DNA from: Pseudaminobacter sp040045035
GTDB lineage: Bacteria; Pseudomonadota; Alphaproteobacteria; Rhizobiales; Rhizobiaceae
Length of the DNA stretch: 64,000 nucleotides
Reading direction: 5' to 3'
Assembly: GCF_040045035.1 (NCBI RefSeq)
Contig: NZ_JBDZDS010000009.1
Coordinates: forward strand, 124,001-188,000
The first letter of the stretch is position 1; every line of letters begins with the position of its first letter. Below the pieces are notes generated by a model that worked only from the letters and a program-made list of their open reading frames with translations, searched no databases and had not been told where the DNA came from. Shown in pieces: positions 41,662 to 50,020 of the stretch. The position numbers and the translations under genes are program-made.

Positions 41662-42051
41662 ATGAGTGACCAAAAGCAAGCTGCCAAGGAACATGTCTAT
41701 TCCGAGGCCGAAATTGTCGAGAGGCTCCAGAAGGAGCTGCCGAAGTGGTACTACGAGAATGGCTGGATCAGGCGCAAATACAAGACCCATAGCTGGAAAT
41801 CCACGCTGATGGTGATCAATACTGTCGGCCACCTGGCCGAAGCCGCCTGGCACCATCCCGATCTCGCGGCTTCCTATGCCTGGGTCGAGGTCAAGCTGAT
41901 GAATCACGCGGCCAAGGGCGTCACCGACAAGGATTTCGAACTCGCCAAGAAGATCGAGTCGGTCGTGCAGTGGCAACCGGCACAGGAAGGCGGTGCATTG
42001 GAAGGCACCCCGCCGACGGACCAGCGCTTTGCCTACATCAAATACGATTGA
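41662..42051 (+). CDS. Pterin-4a-carbinolamine dehydratase homologue (PhhB/DCoH family)
   Basis: 129 residues with the family motif EAAWHHPDLAASYAWVEVKLMNHAAKG, where the tandem His and later His form the dehydratase site. The family dehydrates 4a-hydroxy-tetrahydropterin. No pterin-dependent hydroxylase is near; it sits between mptG and the fhc operon, so action on H4MPT or its precursors is more likely. GGTGGAGG precedes ATG 41662; an upstream GTG at 41650 is the alternative. Homologues near fhc genes recur in methylotrophs. Confidence 0.88.
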   Translation: MSDQKQAAKEHVYSEAEIVERLQKELPKWYYENGWIRRKYKTHSWKSTLMVINTVGHLAEAAWHHPDLAASYAWVEVKLMNHAAKGVTDKDFELAKKIESVVQWQPAQEGGALEGTPPTDQRFAYIKYD

Positions 42052-42053
42052 CG

Positions 42054-42099
42054 CAATGCGCATTGTCCGCCTTAATCGGTTCCAGGCGAATATTTCGCC
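42054..42099. promoter_or_regulatory. Two palindromes between the pterin dehydratase gene and fhcB
   Basis: CAATGCGCATTG at 42054-42065 is a perfect 12-base palindrome. GGCGAA and TTCGCC around TAT form a dyad at 42085-42099, followed by GG, four A and five T. The second could be a weak terminator of the upstream gene or a protein site before fhcB, whose start is 48 bases farther. The 95-base gap has no gene. Confidence 0.4.
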
Positions 42100-42146
42100 G
42101 GAAAATTTTTGTTTAAAGTCAGATCGGCACCAGAAAGTTGCATAGC

Positions 42147-43223
42147 ATGACGGTTGCATGGATCGGCGACCGGGGCGTGCCTGTAGCTGAGGCGGCAAAG
42201 CATGCCGCCGGGCTTCTGGTAACCAGTCTCTGTCCCGTTTTCAGCCTCGATACGGATGTCCACGGCACGCGCGCGGCGATTGCGTTGGCCCAGCGCACGG
42301 GCGCGGCCTACGACCAGCTCGAGGGCGAGGCGGTGGCGCGGGAAACCGCGCAGTACACCGATAAGGGCGGCATGTTCATCGCGCCGGGCGAGGCGCGGCG
42401 GCGCGCCGATGTCGTCGTGATCGCAGGCGAATTGCCGGCAGCCCACTACGATCTGATCGCCGAGCTTGCGAACGCTGCGCCCGATCTCGACGGCGGGGCC
42501 GGGAAGCGGCAGTTCTTCCTGATCGGGGCGGACACGCCCGCGCCCGGCAACATCAAGGCCACGCGGCTTTCCTGCGACGGCGGGCTGGACGCCACGCTGG
42601 CGGCGCTACGCGCGCAATGCGCAGGACGCAAGACCGCGCGGGAAGTGGCCCACTTCGACAGCTTCGCCAAGGCGCTGGCGGAAGCAAAATTTCCGGTCTT
42701 CACCTTCTGCGGCCAGTCCCTCGGGGCGCTCGGGCTCGAGATGGTGCAGGGGCTGATCGCCGACATCAACCGCAAGCAGCGCGCCTCCGCGCTGCATCTG
42801 CCTGCGAGCGAGAACGGCTGGGGCAGCACGCAGGCCTCGACCTGGACGACCGGCTTTGCGCTGCGCACCGGGCTTGCGCGCGGCCCTGCCGAGTTCGATC
42901 CATGGCGCTTCGACGTGGCGCGAATGATCGCCGACGGTGAAGCCGATTTGCATCTGGTCGTCTCGGCCGATGCCGGGCAGGTGCCCACCCATAAGGGGCT
43001 CGCCCTGATCGCGATCGCCAGGACCGACAAGCCGGTCGCGGGAGCCGCTGTCACCATTGCCATCGGCGAACCGGGCATCGACCACGACGCGGTCGTCTAT
43101 TCGAGCCGCGTCGGCACGCTGGCGGCCGTGGAAGCGAAAGCGCCAAGCGAACTGCCTTCCGCCGCGACCGTGCTGCGCCAGATCGCCGAACACCTGCCGC
43201 ATGAAGAGGCGCTGCCATGCTGA
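42147..43223 (+). CDS. fhcB: Formyltransferase/hydrolase complex subunit B
   Basis: 358 residues. It resembles the molybdopterin-type subunit FwdB/FmdB of formylmethanofuran dehydrogenase but lacks cluster- and metal-binding Cys, which is known for bacterial FhcB. Segments such as TDKGGMFIAPGEARRRADVVV and NGWGSTQASTWTTGFALR are typical. Within the FhcABCD complex it is thought to be structural. ATG 42147 is preferred over an in-frame TTG at 42138. It overlaps fhcA by seven bases. Confidence 0.9.
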   Translation: MTVAWIGDRGVPVAEAAKHAAGLLVTSLCPVFSLDTDVHGTRAAIALAQRTGAAYDQLEGEAVARETAQYTDKGGMFIAPGEARRRADVVVIAGELPAAHYDLIAELANAAPDLDGGAGKRQFFLIGADTPAPGNIKATRLSCDGGLDATLAALRAQCAGRKTAREVAHFDSFAKALAEAKFPVFTFCGQSLGALGLEMVQGLIADINRKQRASALHLPASENGWGSTQASTWTTGFALRTGLARGPAEFDPWRFDVARMIADGEADLHLVVSADAGQVPTHKGLALIAIARTDKPVAGAAVTIAIGEPGIDHDAVVYSSRVGTLAAVEAKAPSELPSAATVLRQIAEHLPHEEALPC

Positions 43224-44848
43224 CCAGGATCACCGGCGGCGAAATCGTCGATCCCGTCAACGGCCGCATCGGCAGGGGCGACCTCTGGATCGAGGACGAG
43301 ACCATCGTTGCGGAGCCTTCCGGCAGGCAGCCCGATGTGACGCTCGACGCCACTGGCTGCGTGGTGATGGCGGGCGCCATCGACATCCACTCGCATATCG
43401 GCGGCGGCAACGTGAATACGGCCCGGCTGCTCTTGCCCGAGCAGCACAAGGCGCATGCGCTGCGCCCGGCCGCGACCCCGCTCTCCAAGGTCGGCTGGAC
43501 GACGTTCGAGACCGGCCGCCTCTACGCGCAAATGGGTTTTACCACGGTGGTCGAGCCGGCCATGTCGCCGGATGCCGCGCTGCACACCCATCTCGAACTC
43601 GCCGACATTCCGATCATCGACAAGGCGACGCTGGCGATCCTCGGCAACGACGACTTTTTGCTCTCGATGATCCGCGACAGGGCCTCGCCCCGGATGATCG
43701 AGGACTATGTCGCCTGGACGGTGGCTTCGAGCCGCGCGCTCGGGGTCAAGGTCATCAATGCTGGCGCGGCAGCGGCCTTCAAGGAGAATGTGCGCACCTT
43801 CTCCTTCGACGACGTCGTGCCTTTCTACGGCACCAGCTCGCGCAGCATCGTCAAGACGCTGCAGGCGGCGGTGACCTCGCTCGGCATTCCGCATCCGCTG
43901 CATGTCCACTGCAACAATCTCGGCGTGCCCGGCGCGCCAGAGACAGCCGCGGAGACCATGGCGGCAGCGGAAGGGCTGCCGCTGCATCTGGCGCATCTGC
44001 AGTTCTATGGCTACGGCACCGAGGGCAAGCGCGGGTTCTCCTCCGGGGCCGCGCGGCTCGCCGAGCTGGTCAATTCGACGCCCGAGATCACCATCGACGT
44101 CGGGCAGGTGATGTTCGGCCAGACGGTAACCATCTCCTCCGACGTGCTGCGCCAGTTTTCCGCGCGTGGCACCGCCAATCCGAGGAAGTCGGTTATCATC
44201 GACGGCGACGCCAATGGCGGCGGCATCGTGCCCCACCGCTATCGCGACGATTTCTACGGCTCGCTGCAATGGGCGATCGGGCTGGAACTGTTCCTGCTGA
44301 TCCAGGACCCGTGGCGCGTGTTCTTCACAACCGACCATCCCAATGGCGCGCCCTTTACCGCCTATCCGGAGATTTTCGAGCTGCTGATGAGCCGCGAGGT
44401 GCGCGCGAAGGCGATGGAGGGGCTTTCGCAGAGGGCGTTGAATTTCTCGACGCTGCCCTCGCTGACGCGCGAATACACGTTTGAGGAAATTGCGATCATG
44501 ACGCGGGCCGCCCCCGCCAAGCTGCTGGGCCTGAAGGATCGTGGCCATCTGGGGGCCGGGGCGCTGGCCGATGTGGCGGTCTATCGCAAGGGTAACGACA
44601 TTGCGCGGATGTTCCGCTCGGCGGCCTTCGTGCTGAAGAACGGCGAGCTGGTGGTGGAGGACGGCATCGTCAAAAACTATCGCTGGGGCAAGACGCTGCG
44701 GCTGAAGCCGGAGCCGGACAAGGCCATGGTGAAGCGGCTGGAGGCCTACCACCAGGAACGCTGCGGCCTGTCGCTGAACTGGTTCGACTTCCCCGATTCC
44801 GCCATACAGCGCGAGCAGCCCTTCAGCGAGGTGTCATGCAACGCTTGA
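43217..44848 (+). CDS. fhcA: Formyltransferase/hydrolase complex subunit A (formylmethylofuran hydrolase)
   Basis: A 543-aa amidohydrolase-superfamily protein related to FwdA/FmdA. Metal ligands begin with DIHSHIGGGN near residues 56-65, and later His and Asp are in HVHCNNLG and FTTDHPNGAPF. It hydrolyses formylmethylofuran to formate, the last step of the pathway, after FhcD transfers the formyl group. It overlaps fhcB and fhcD (13 bases), so the complex is translated as a unit. Confidence 0.95.
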   Translation: MLTRITGGEIVDPVNGRIGRGDLWIEDETIVAEPSGRQPDVTLDATGCVVMAGAIDIHSHIGGGNVNTARLLLPEQHKAHALRPAATPLSKVGWTTFETGRLYAQMGFTTVVEPAMSPDAALHTHLELADIPIIDKATLAILGNDDFLLSMIRDRASPRMIEDYVAWTVASSRALGVKVINAGAAAAFKENVRTFSFDDVVPFYGTSSRSIVKTLQAAVTSLGIPHPLHVHCNNLGVPGAPETAAETMAAAEGLPLHLAHLQFYGYGTEGKRGFSSGAARLAELVNSTPEITIDVGQVMFGQTVTISSDVLRQFSARGTANPRKSVIIDGDANGGGIVPHRYRDDFYGSLQWAIGLELFLLIQDPWRVFFTTDHPNGAPFTAYPEIFELLMSREVRAKAMEGLSQRALNFSTLPSLTREYTFEEIAIMTRAAPAKLLGLKDRGHLGAGALADVAVYRKGNDIARMFRSAAFVLKNGELVVEDGIVKNYRWGKTLRLKPEPDKAMVKRLEAYHQERCGLSLNWFDFPDSAIQREQPFSEVSCNA

Positions 44849-45744
44849 CGGTCAACGGCGTCGCCATCGACGACACTTTTGCCGAAGCCTTCGGCATGCG
44901 CGCCACGGCCATCATCATCACCGGGCCCAACCGCAAATGGGCGCGGCAGGCGGCAATCACCATGACCGGCTTTGCCACCTCGGTGATCGGCTGCGGCTGC
45001 GAGGCGGCGATCGACGTGGAATTGCCTGCTTCGGAGACGCCGGATGGTCGGCCCGGCTGCCGGGTGATGATCTTTGCCGTCAGCACCGACGAATTGCAGA
45101 AGCAGCTGCAGAACCGGCTCGGCCAATGCGTGCTGACCTCGCCAGGCAGCGCCTGCTTTGCCGGGCTGAACGGCACGGCCGATCTCAAGCTCGGCGCGGC
45201 GCTGCGTTATTTCGGCGACGGCTGGCAGGTGTCCAAAAAATTCGGCGGCAAGCATTTCTGGCGGGTGCCGGTGATGGACGGCGAGTTCCTGTGCGAGGCC
45301 ACCACGGGGCTGACCAAGGAAGCCGTCGGCGGCGGTAATCTGCTGCTGGTAGCCTCATCCAATGCCAAGGCGCTGGTCGCGGCGGAAGCGGCGGTTGAGG
45401 CGATCGAGAAGGTGCCGGGAGCGATCATGCCGTTTCCGGGCGGCATCGTTCGTTCGGGTTCCAAGGTCGGCGGCAAATACAAGGGCATGATGGCCTCGAC
45501 CAACGATGCCTTCGCGCCCACGCTGCGCGGTGTGGTGAAGAGCGAACTCGGCCCGGAGGACAACGCCGTGCTGGAAATCGTCATCGACGGCGAGACCAGC
45601 GATGCGGTGGCGGCTGCCATGAAGGCCGGCATCGCGGGGGTCACGGCGCTAGGACCCGAGAAGGGCGCCTCGCGCATCAGTGCCGGCAACTATGGCGGCA
45701 AGCTCGGCAAGTTCCACTATCATCTGAAGGATTTGCTGCCGTGA
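44836..45744 (+). CDS. fhcD: Formyltransferase/hydrolase complex subunit D (Ftr-like formyltransferase)
   Basis: 302 residues matching formylmethanofuran:H4MPT formyltransferase: GVAIDDTFAEAFGMRATAIIITG at the start and PFPGGIVRSGSKVGGKYKGMMASTNDAF in the middle. It moves the formyl group from H4MPT to methylofuran, so the hydrolase subunit can release formate. Overlaps at both ends with fhcA and fhcC. A bacterial version of the archaeal enzyme. Confidence 0.96.
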   Translation: MQRLTVNGVAIDDTFAEAFGMRATAIIITGPNRKWARQAAITMTGFATSVIGCGCEAAIDVELPASETPDGRPGCRVMIFAVSTDELQKQLQNRLGQCVLTSPGSACFAGLNGTADLKLGAALRYFGDGWQVSKKFGGKHFWRVPVMDGEFLCEATTGLTKEAVGGGNLLLVASSNAKALVAAEAAVEAIEKVPGAIMPFPGGIVRSGSKVGGKYKGMMASTNDAFAPTLRGVVKSELGPEDNAVLEIVIDGETSDAVAAAMKAGIAGVTALGPEKGASRISAGNYGGKLGKFHYHLKDLLP

Positions 45745-46550
45745 AGCTGCTCACCTTCACCTTGCGAGAGACCCCGCCGGAACGGCTCGACCTTTCGCAA
45801 CTCACACCCGAGGGGCTGGCGGGCTTGTCAGCGAAGGAAATCAGCGAGATCCGGCTTGGCATGTCGAAGCGCGGGCTGAAAGTGGGCGACATCTTCCGTG
45901 TGTCCGGCAGCGACGTGAAGAACATCGTATTCGAAGGCGGGAGTTCCCGTTTCGACGGCGTCGGCACCGAAATGGGCGAAGGCAGCATCCGCGTTGCCGG
46001 CGATGTGGGCGCGCAGGCGGGCCGAAAGATGCGCGGCGGCCAGCTTCTGGTCGAGGGAAGCGCCGGACCCCATGCCGGCTCCTGCATGCGCAAGGGCCGG
46101 CTGGAAGTTCTTGGCGATGCTGGCGACCACCTTGGCGGGCCGCTGGCGGGCGAGCTTGCAGGCATGAATGGCGGCGTGCTGATCGTGCGCGGCCGCGCCG
46201 GCGACTATGCGGGCGACCGCATGCGGCGCGGCGTGGCAGCCGTGCTGAAGGGCTGCGGCGATTATGCCGGCGCGCGCATGATTGCCGGCACGCTGGCCGT
46301 CACCGGCGGGGTAGGGCGCGTGCCGGGCTATCTGATGCGGCGCGGCTCGATCCTGCTCGATCGCATGCCGGAAAAACTGTCGCCCAGCTTCGTCGAATGC
46401 GGCGCCCCCGACAGTGTCTTTGCCGCCGTGTTCGATCGCTATCTGGTGGCTGAGGGCATTTTGAAACGCCCGCTGCTGGGTTCCGCGCCGGGCAAGTTCG
46501 GCGGCGACAATGCCGTGGCGGGGACCGGGGAGATCTTGTTTAGGCGGTGA
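45741..46550 (+). CDS. fhcC: Formyltransferase/hydrolase complex subunit C
   Basis: 269 residues, related to FwdC/FmdC. The C-terminal half carries the repeated G-x-x-x-G-x-x-M pattern of the glutamate-synthase-like beta helix (GAQAGRKMRGG, GPHAGSCMRKG, GDYAGDRMRRG, GDYAGARMIAG). It is a structural subunit of the Fhc complex. It overlaps fhcD by four bases and is the last gene of the operon. Downstream is an inverted-repeat element rather than a simple terminator. Confidence 0.95.
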   Translation: MKLLTFTLRETPPERLDLSQLTPEGLAGLSAKEISEIRLGMSKRGLKVGDIFRVSGSDVKNIVFEGGSSRFDGVGTEMGEGSIRVAGDVGAQAGRKMRGGQLLVEGSAGPHAGSCMRKGRLEVLGDAGDHLGGPLAGELAGMNGGVLIVRGRAGDYAGDRMRRGVAAVLKGCGDYAGARMIAGTLAVTGGVGRVPGYLMRRGSILLDRMPEKLSPSFVECGAPDSVFAAVFDRYLVAEGILKRPLLGSAPGKFGGDNAVAGTGEILFRR

Positions 46551-46590
46551 TTAGCGGCGTTCTGGCGCCGCTGTGGCCGTTGGACCGCCG

Positions 46591-46797
46591 AGGCATGGGT
46601 CCCCGGAACCTCCGCATTTCGCTCCGCTCATGCTCCGGCCCGAGGACGACGGATTGAGAGGTTCGCGTCCCACAGATCGATGCAAACCTCAGCCGTCATC
46701 CCCGACATCGTGAGCGAGTGAACGAGCCGAGCCCCTCAATCCGTCGTCCTCGGGCCCGAAGCCCCGCAGGGGCGTAGGGTTCCGGGGACCCATGCCT
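46591..46797. repeat. Palindromic intergenic repeat of rhizobial RIME/REP type
   Basis: The 296-base gap after fhcC is mostly one inverted-repeat structure. Outer arms match over 20 bases (46591-46610 with 46778-46797). An inner pair matches over 18 bases (at 46641-46658 and 46734-46751, CGAGGACGAC and onward). Between the pairs the sequence differs but has the same G+C-rich character, and the centre is about 75 bases. Many copies of such elements occur between genes in rhizobia. The structure could end transcription of the fhc operon. I see no other copy in the window. Confidence 0.72.
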
Positions 46798-46846
46798 CGA
46801 CCGATCTGAAGTCCAAGCAGTTGCAGAACTTCGCAACAGCGACGTC

Positions 46847-47260
46847 TCAATGCTCGCCGTCGCAAAGCTCGTGATGGGCGAGCGCGCGGATGACGTAGCA
46901 GTCCTTCACCTGGTCGCCGTGGCAATGGGTAGTGATGCGCTCGAGTTCGGATTCGAGACGCTTCAGCTTTTCGATTTTCTTGCGGACGGCCCGCAACTGC
47001 TCGGCCGCGATGCGGTCGGCGTCGGCGCAGGGGCGATCGGGATGGGCGCTGAGGTCGATCAGCTTGCGGATGGCTTCGAGCGTCAGGCCAAGGTCGCGGG
47101 CGTGGCGGATGAAGGACAGCCGGTCCTTCTCTTCGGTCGTATAGCGGCGCTGGTTGCCTTCCGACCGCTCGGCGGCCTCGATGAGCCCCATCTGCTCGTA
47201 ATAGCGGATGGTGGGTACCTTGACGCCAGTCTGGCGCGACAGGTCGCCGATGGTCAGCAT
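46847..47260 (-). CDS. MerR-family metal regulator, CadR/ZntR-like
   Basis: 137 residues. The N-terminal MerR helix-turn-helix has TIGDLSRQTGVKVPTIRYYEQMGLI. The metal site is made by Cys78, Cys113 and Cys121 (RPCAD, THCHGDQVKDC), matching the pattern of Cd/Pb/Zn regulators, plus a His- and Cys-containing tail HHELCDGEH. It should twist the promoter at 47398-47412 to turn on the adjacent ATPase gene when metal is bound. ATG 47260 has GGAG just upstream. It is divergent from the ATPase gene. Confidence 0.92.
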   Translation of the reverse strand: MLTIGDLSRQTGVKVPTIRYYEQMGLIEAAERSEGNQRRYTTEEKDRLSFIRHARDLGLTLEAIRKLIDLSAHPDRPCADADRIAAEQLRAVRKKIEKLKRLESELERITTHCHGDQVKDCYVIRALAHHELCDGEH

Positions 47261-47276
47261 GGTCTTCTCCATAAAG

Positions 47277-47291
47277 CTCTAGTCGCTAGAG
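47277..47291. promoter_or_regulatory. MerR-type operator next to the regulator gene
   Basis: A perfect dyad CTCTAG-TCG-CTAGAG lies 16 bases upstream of the regulator start. It is nearly identical to the dyad at 47398-47412, which implies the same protein binds both. Its position suits autoregulation of the regulator gene. Confidence 0.72.
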
Positions 47292-47397
47292 ATGTGGGGC
47301 GAGGCGGCGCGCAGATCAAGCCGGAGGACGGCGGGACGCGACAATTGGACCCGGCAGAGCCAATTTCGGCCTAAAAGCCGCAAAAGACCCCTTGTAG

Positions 47398-47412
47398 CTC
47401 TAGTTGCTAGAG
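47398..47412 (+). promoter_or_regulatory. MerR-type operator/promoter of the P1B ATPase gene
   Basis: A perfect dyad CTCTAG-TTG-CTAGAG is preceded by TTGTAG (47392-47397) and followed about 19 bases from it by TACGCG. This is the stretched-spacer layout of MerR-controlled promoters, though the -10 is poor. The ATPase ATG is 35 bases past the dyad. Confidence 0.75.
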
Positions 47413-47447
47413 GTGTTACGCGGGTTCCATACCATCAGGAGCAAGCC

Positions 47448-49895
47448 ATGTCCGCCCGGAGCCACGCGCATTCCAACATCGTCAAGCTTGATGCCGCATG
47501 CTGCGGCCATGACCATGCTGGAACGACGGCGGCGCGACATGAGCACCCTCACGACCATGCGCATGGCCATTGTCATTCTCATGGCCACGATCACGGGCAT
47601 GACCATGCCCACGGTCATGCGCATGGCCACGGGCATGACCATTCGCACAAGCACGATCATGGCCACGCTTGCTGCCAACATGACCATGATCACGGTGCGC
47701 CTGCGGCTGACATCACCGCGGCGCCGGTGGTTTCTGGCCGCAGTTTTCGCGTGTTCGGCCTGGACTGCGCCGAGGAAGTGGCAACGCTGAAGTCCGCCAT
47801 TGGCCCGGTGGTGGGCGGCGACAGCCATCTCGCCTTCGACGTGCTCAACGGCCGCATGACCGTCCTTCCCAGCGCGGGATCGATTCAGAGCGATACGGTC
47901 ATGTCGGCAATCGCGGCCACCGGCATGCGGGCCGAGCCATGGCAGGAGGGCGCGCCGCCGGCCAAGGATTCGCGGTTGGCGGAGCAGAAGCTCTACGCCA
48001 CACTCAGCGGCCTGTTCCTGCTCGCCGGCTTCGTCATCCATGTCATGACCTCGCCGGGGCAATCCTGGCTCGAGATCTTCGGCTTCCATCATCCGGCCGG
48101 AACGCCCCTGGCCGAGCAGGCGGCATTGCTGTTGTCCGTCATCACCGGCGCCCGCTTCGTTGTGATCAAGGCCTGGTATGCGCTGAAGCGCCTGTCTCCG
48201 GACATGAACCTTTTAATGATGGTCGCCGTCGTTGGCGCCTTGACCATAGGCGAGTGGTTCGAGGCGGCTACCGTCGCCTTCCTGTTTGCCCTTTCGCTCA
48301 TGCTCGAAAGCTGGAGTGTCGGGCGCGCGCGCAATGCGGTTTCGGCTCTGCTGGATCTGGCGCCGCCGCTGGTGCGGGTGAAGGACGCAAACGGCGAGCG
48401 TGAGGTGAAGGCGGCGGACGTGCCCGTCGGCAGCCGCTTCATCGTGCGCGGCGGCGACCGCATCGCGCTCGACGGCCGCATCGTCTCGGGCGCCAGCGCC
48501 GTCAACCAGGCGCCGATCACCGGCGAGAGCCTTCCGGTCGCCAAGGAAGTGGGCGACGAGGTCTTTGCTGGCACGATCAACGGCGAAGGGCTGCTGGAGG
48601 TGGAATCGACCCGGGCCGCGACAGATACGACGTTGGCGCGCATCATCCGCATGGTTTCCGACGCACACAGCCGCCGGGCTGCAGTTGAGCAGTGGGTCGA
48701 GCGTTTTGCGCGCGTCTATACGCCTGCGGTGATGGTCCTGGCGCTGCTTGTCTTCACCTTGCCGCCACTGCTGTTCGGCGGGGCTTGGCATGCCTGGTTC
48801 TACAATGCGCTGGTGCTGCTGGTCATTGCTTGCCCCTGCGCACTGGTCATTTCCACGCCGGTTTCCATCGTCGCAGCGCTTGCCTCGGCCGCGCGCAACG
48901 GTGTGCTCATCAAGGGGGGCACCTTCATCGAACTGCCGTCCAAGCTGACTGCACTTGCCTTGGACAAGACCGGCACGCTGACCAAGGGCGAGCCGCAGGT
49001 GACGCATGTCATCCCGCTTTCCGGCCATGACGAGCGGGAACTGCTGGAGAGGGCCGGGGCGCTGGAGGCGAGAAGCTCGCATCCGCTGGCGGACGCCGTC
49101 ATGCGCTATCTCGGCGATGGCGGTGTCGAGGCAGTGGCCGCCGAAGACGTCAAGCTTCTGCCGGGCAAGGGCGTGCAGGGCGTCTTCAACGGCAAGACCT
49201 ACTGGCTGGGCTCCTGGCGCTACGCCGTGGAGCGGGGCCAGGCCGACGATGCGGTCGCGGCACAGGTTGCCGAACTGGAAAAGAACGGCGCCACCACCGT
49301 CGTCGTCGGCTCGGATGGGCATCTGTGCGGGGTCATAGCGTTCGCCGATACCGTCCGTCCCGAGGCGCAGGCCATACTCTCGGCGATGCGGGCGCAGGGC
49401 GTGAAGGAGGTCGTCATGCTGACCGGCGACAACCGCGCGGCGGCGACAAGCGTTGCGCGGCAGGTCGGCATCGACACGGTGAAGGCCGAGCTGCTGCCTG
49501 ACCAGAAGGTCGAGGCCATCGACGAGCTGGCGAAGCGCCATTCGATGGTTGCGATGATCGGCGACGGCGTCAACGACGCCCCGGCCATGGCGCGCGCGCA
49601 TTTCGGCATTGCCATGGGGGCGATCGGCTCCGACGCGGCGATCGAGACTGCCGACATCGCGCTGATGACCGACGACCTGTCCAAGGTGCCGTGGCTGATC
49701 CGCCATTCCAGGCGCGCCATGGGCGTCATCCGGCAGAACATCGTCTTCGCGCTGGGCGTCAAGGCGCTGTTCGTGGCGCTGACGGCGATCGGCATCGCCA
49801 CCATGTGGGGCGCGATTGCTGCGGATGTCGGAGCTTCGCTGCTGGTCGTGGGCAATGCGCTGCGCCTGCTCGATGGCAAGACCGATGGCGCCTGA
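47448..49895 (+). CDS. zntA: Zn/Cd/Pb-type P1B ATPase with long His-rich N-terminus
   Basis: 815 residues. Residues 21-82 are extremely His-rich (HDH/HGH repeats) with Cys pairs at 18-19 and 75-76. A degenerate metal-binding domain (FGLDCAEEV) follows. The P-type core is complete: TGES, ACPCALV metal site, DKTGT phosphorylation site and GDGVNDAPA. The last membrane segment has AADVGASLLVV, the Asp-x-Gly mark of the zinc/cadmium/lead (P1B-2) group. It exports these metals from the cytoplasm. Controlled by the adjacent MerR protein. The start at 47448 has CAGGAG upstream. Confidence 0.93.
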   Translation: MSARSHAHSNIVKLDAACCGHDHAGTTAARHEHPHDHAHGHCHSHGHDHGHDHAHGHAHGHGHDHSHKHDHGHACCQHDHDHGAPAADITAAPVVSGRSFRVFGLDCAEEVATLKSAIGPVVGGDSHLAFDVLNGRMTVLPSAGSIQSDTVMSAIAATGMRAEPWQEGAPPAKDSRLAEQKLYATLSGLFLLAGFVIHVMTSPGQSWLEIFGFHHPAGTPLAEQAALLLSVITGARFVVIKAWYALKRLSPDMNLLMMVAVVGALTIGEWFEAATVAFLFALSLMLESWSVGRARNAVSALLDLAPPLVRVKDANGEREVKAADVPVGSRFIVRGGDRIALDGRIVSGASAVNQAPITGESLPVAKEVGDEVFAGTINGEGLLEVESTRAATDTTLARIIRMVSDAHSRRAAVEQWVERFARVYTPAVMVLALLVFTLPPLLFGGAWHAWFYNALVLLVIACPCALVISTPVSIVAALASAARNGVLIKGGTFIELPSKLTALALDKTGTLTKGEPQVTHVIPLSGHDERELLERAGALEARSSHPLADAVMRYLGDGGVEAVAAEDVKLLPGKGVQGVFNGKTYWLGSWRYAVERGQADDAVAAQVAELEKNGATTVVVGSDGHLCGVIAFADTVRPEAQAILSAMRAQGVKEVVMLTGDNRAAATSVARQVGIDTVKAELLPDQKVEAIDELAKRHSMVAMIGDGVNDAPAMARAHFGIAMGAIGSDAAIETADIALMTDDLSKVPWLIRHSRRAMGVIRQNIVFALGVKALFVALTAIGIATMWGAIAADVGASLLVVGNALRLLDGKTDGA

Positions 49896-50020
49896 CTGGC
49901 AAGGTTTCGTTAATCATGATTGCGAACAATAGGCGTCAAACATGATTTGACGCCCGCAGTTCCGCCACAGATCGTTGGCAAGCAGGAATCGGGTGACGGG
50001 CTTTCGGGGACGAACCGGAT

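Noticed and set aside
43097..44752. 551-codon minus-strand frame opposite fhcA
   Set aside because: Antisense to a well-supported fhcA, with no recognisable motif.
46551..46846. Insertion sequence or tRNA at the end of the fhc operon
   Set aside because: No transposase, target duplication or cloverleaf can be drawn; it is an intergenic inverted repeat.
47500..47700. Simple-sequence DNA repeat or CRISPR-like pattern
   Set aside because: The regularity comes from His-rich codons in the ATPase N-terminus; there is no constant repeat with unique spacers.
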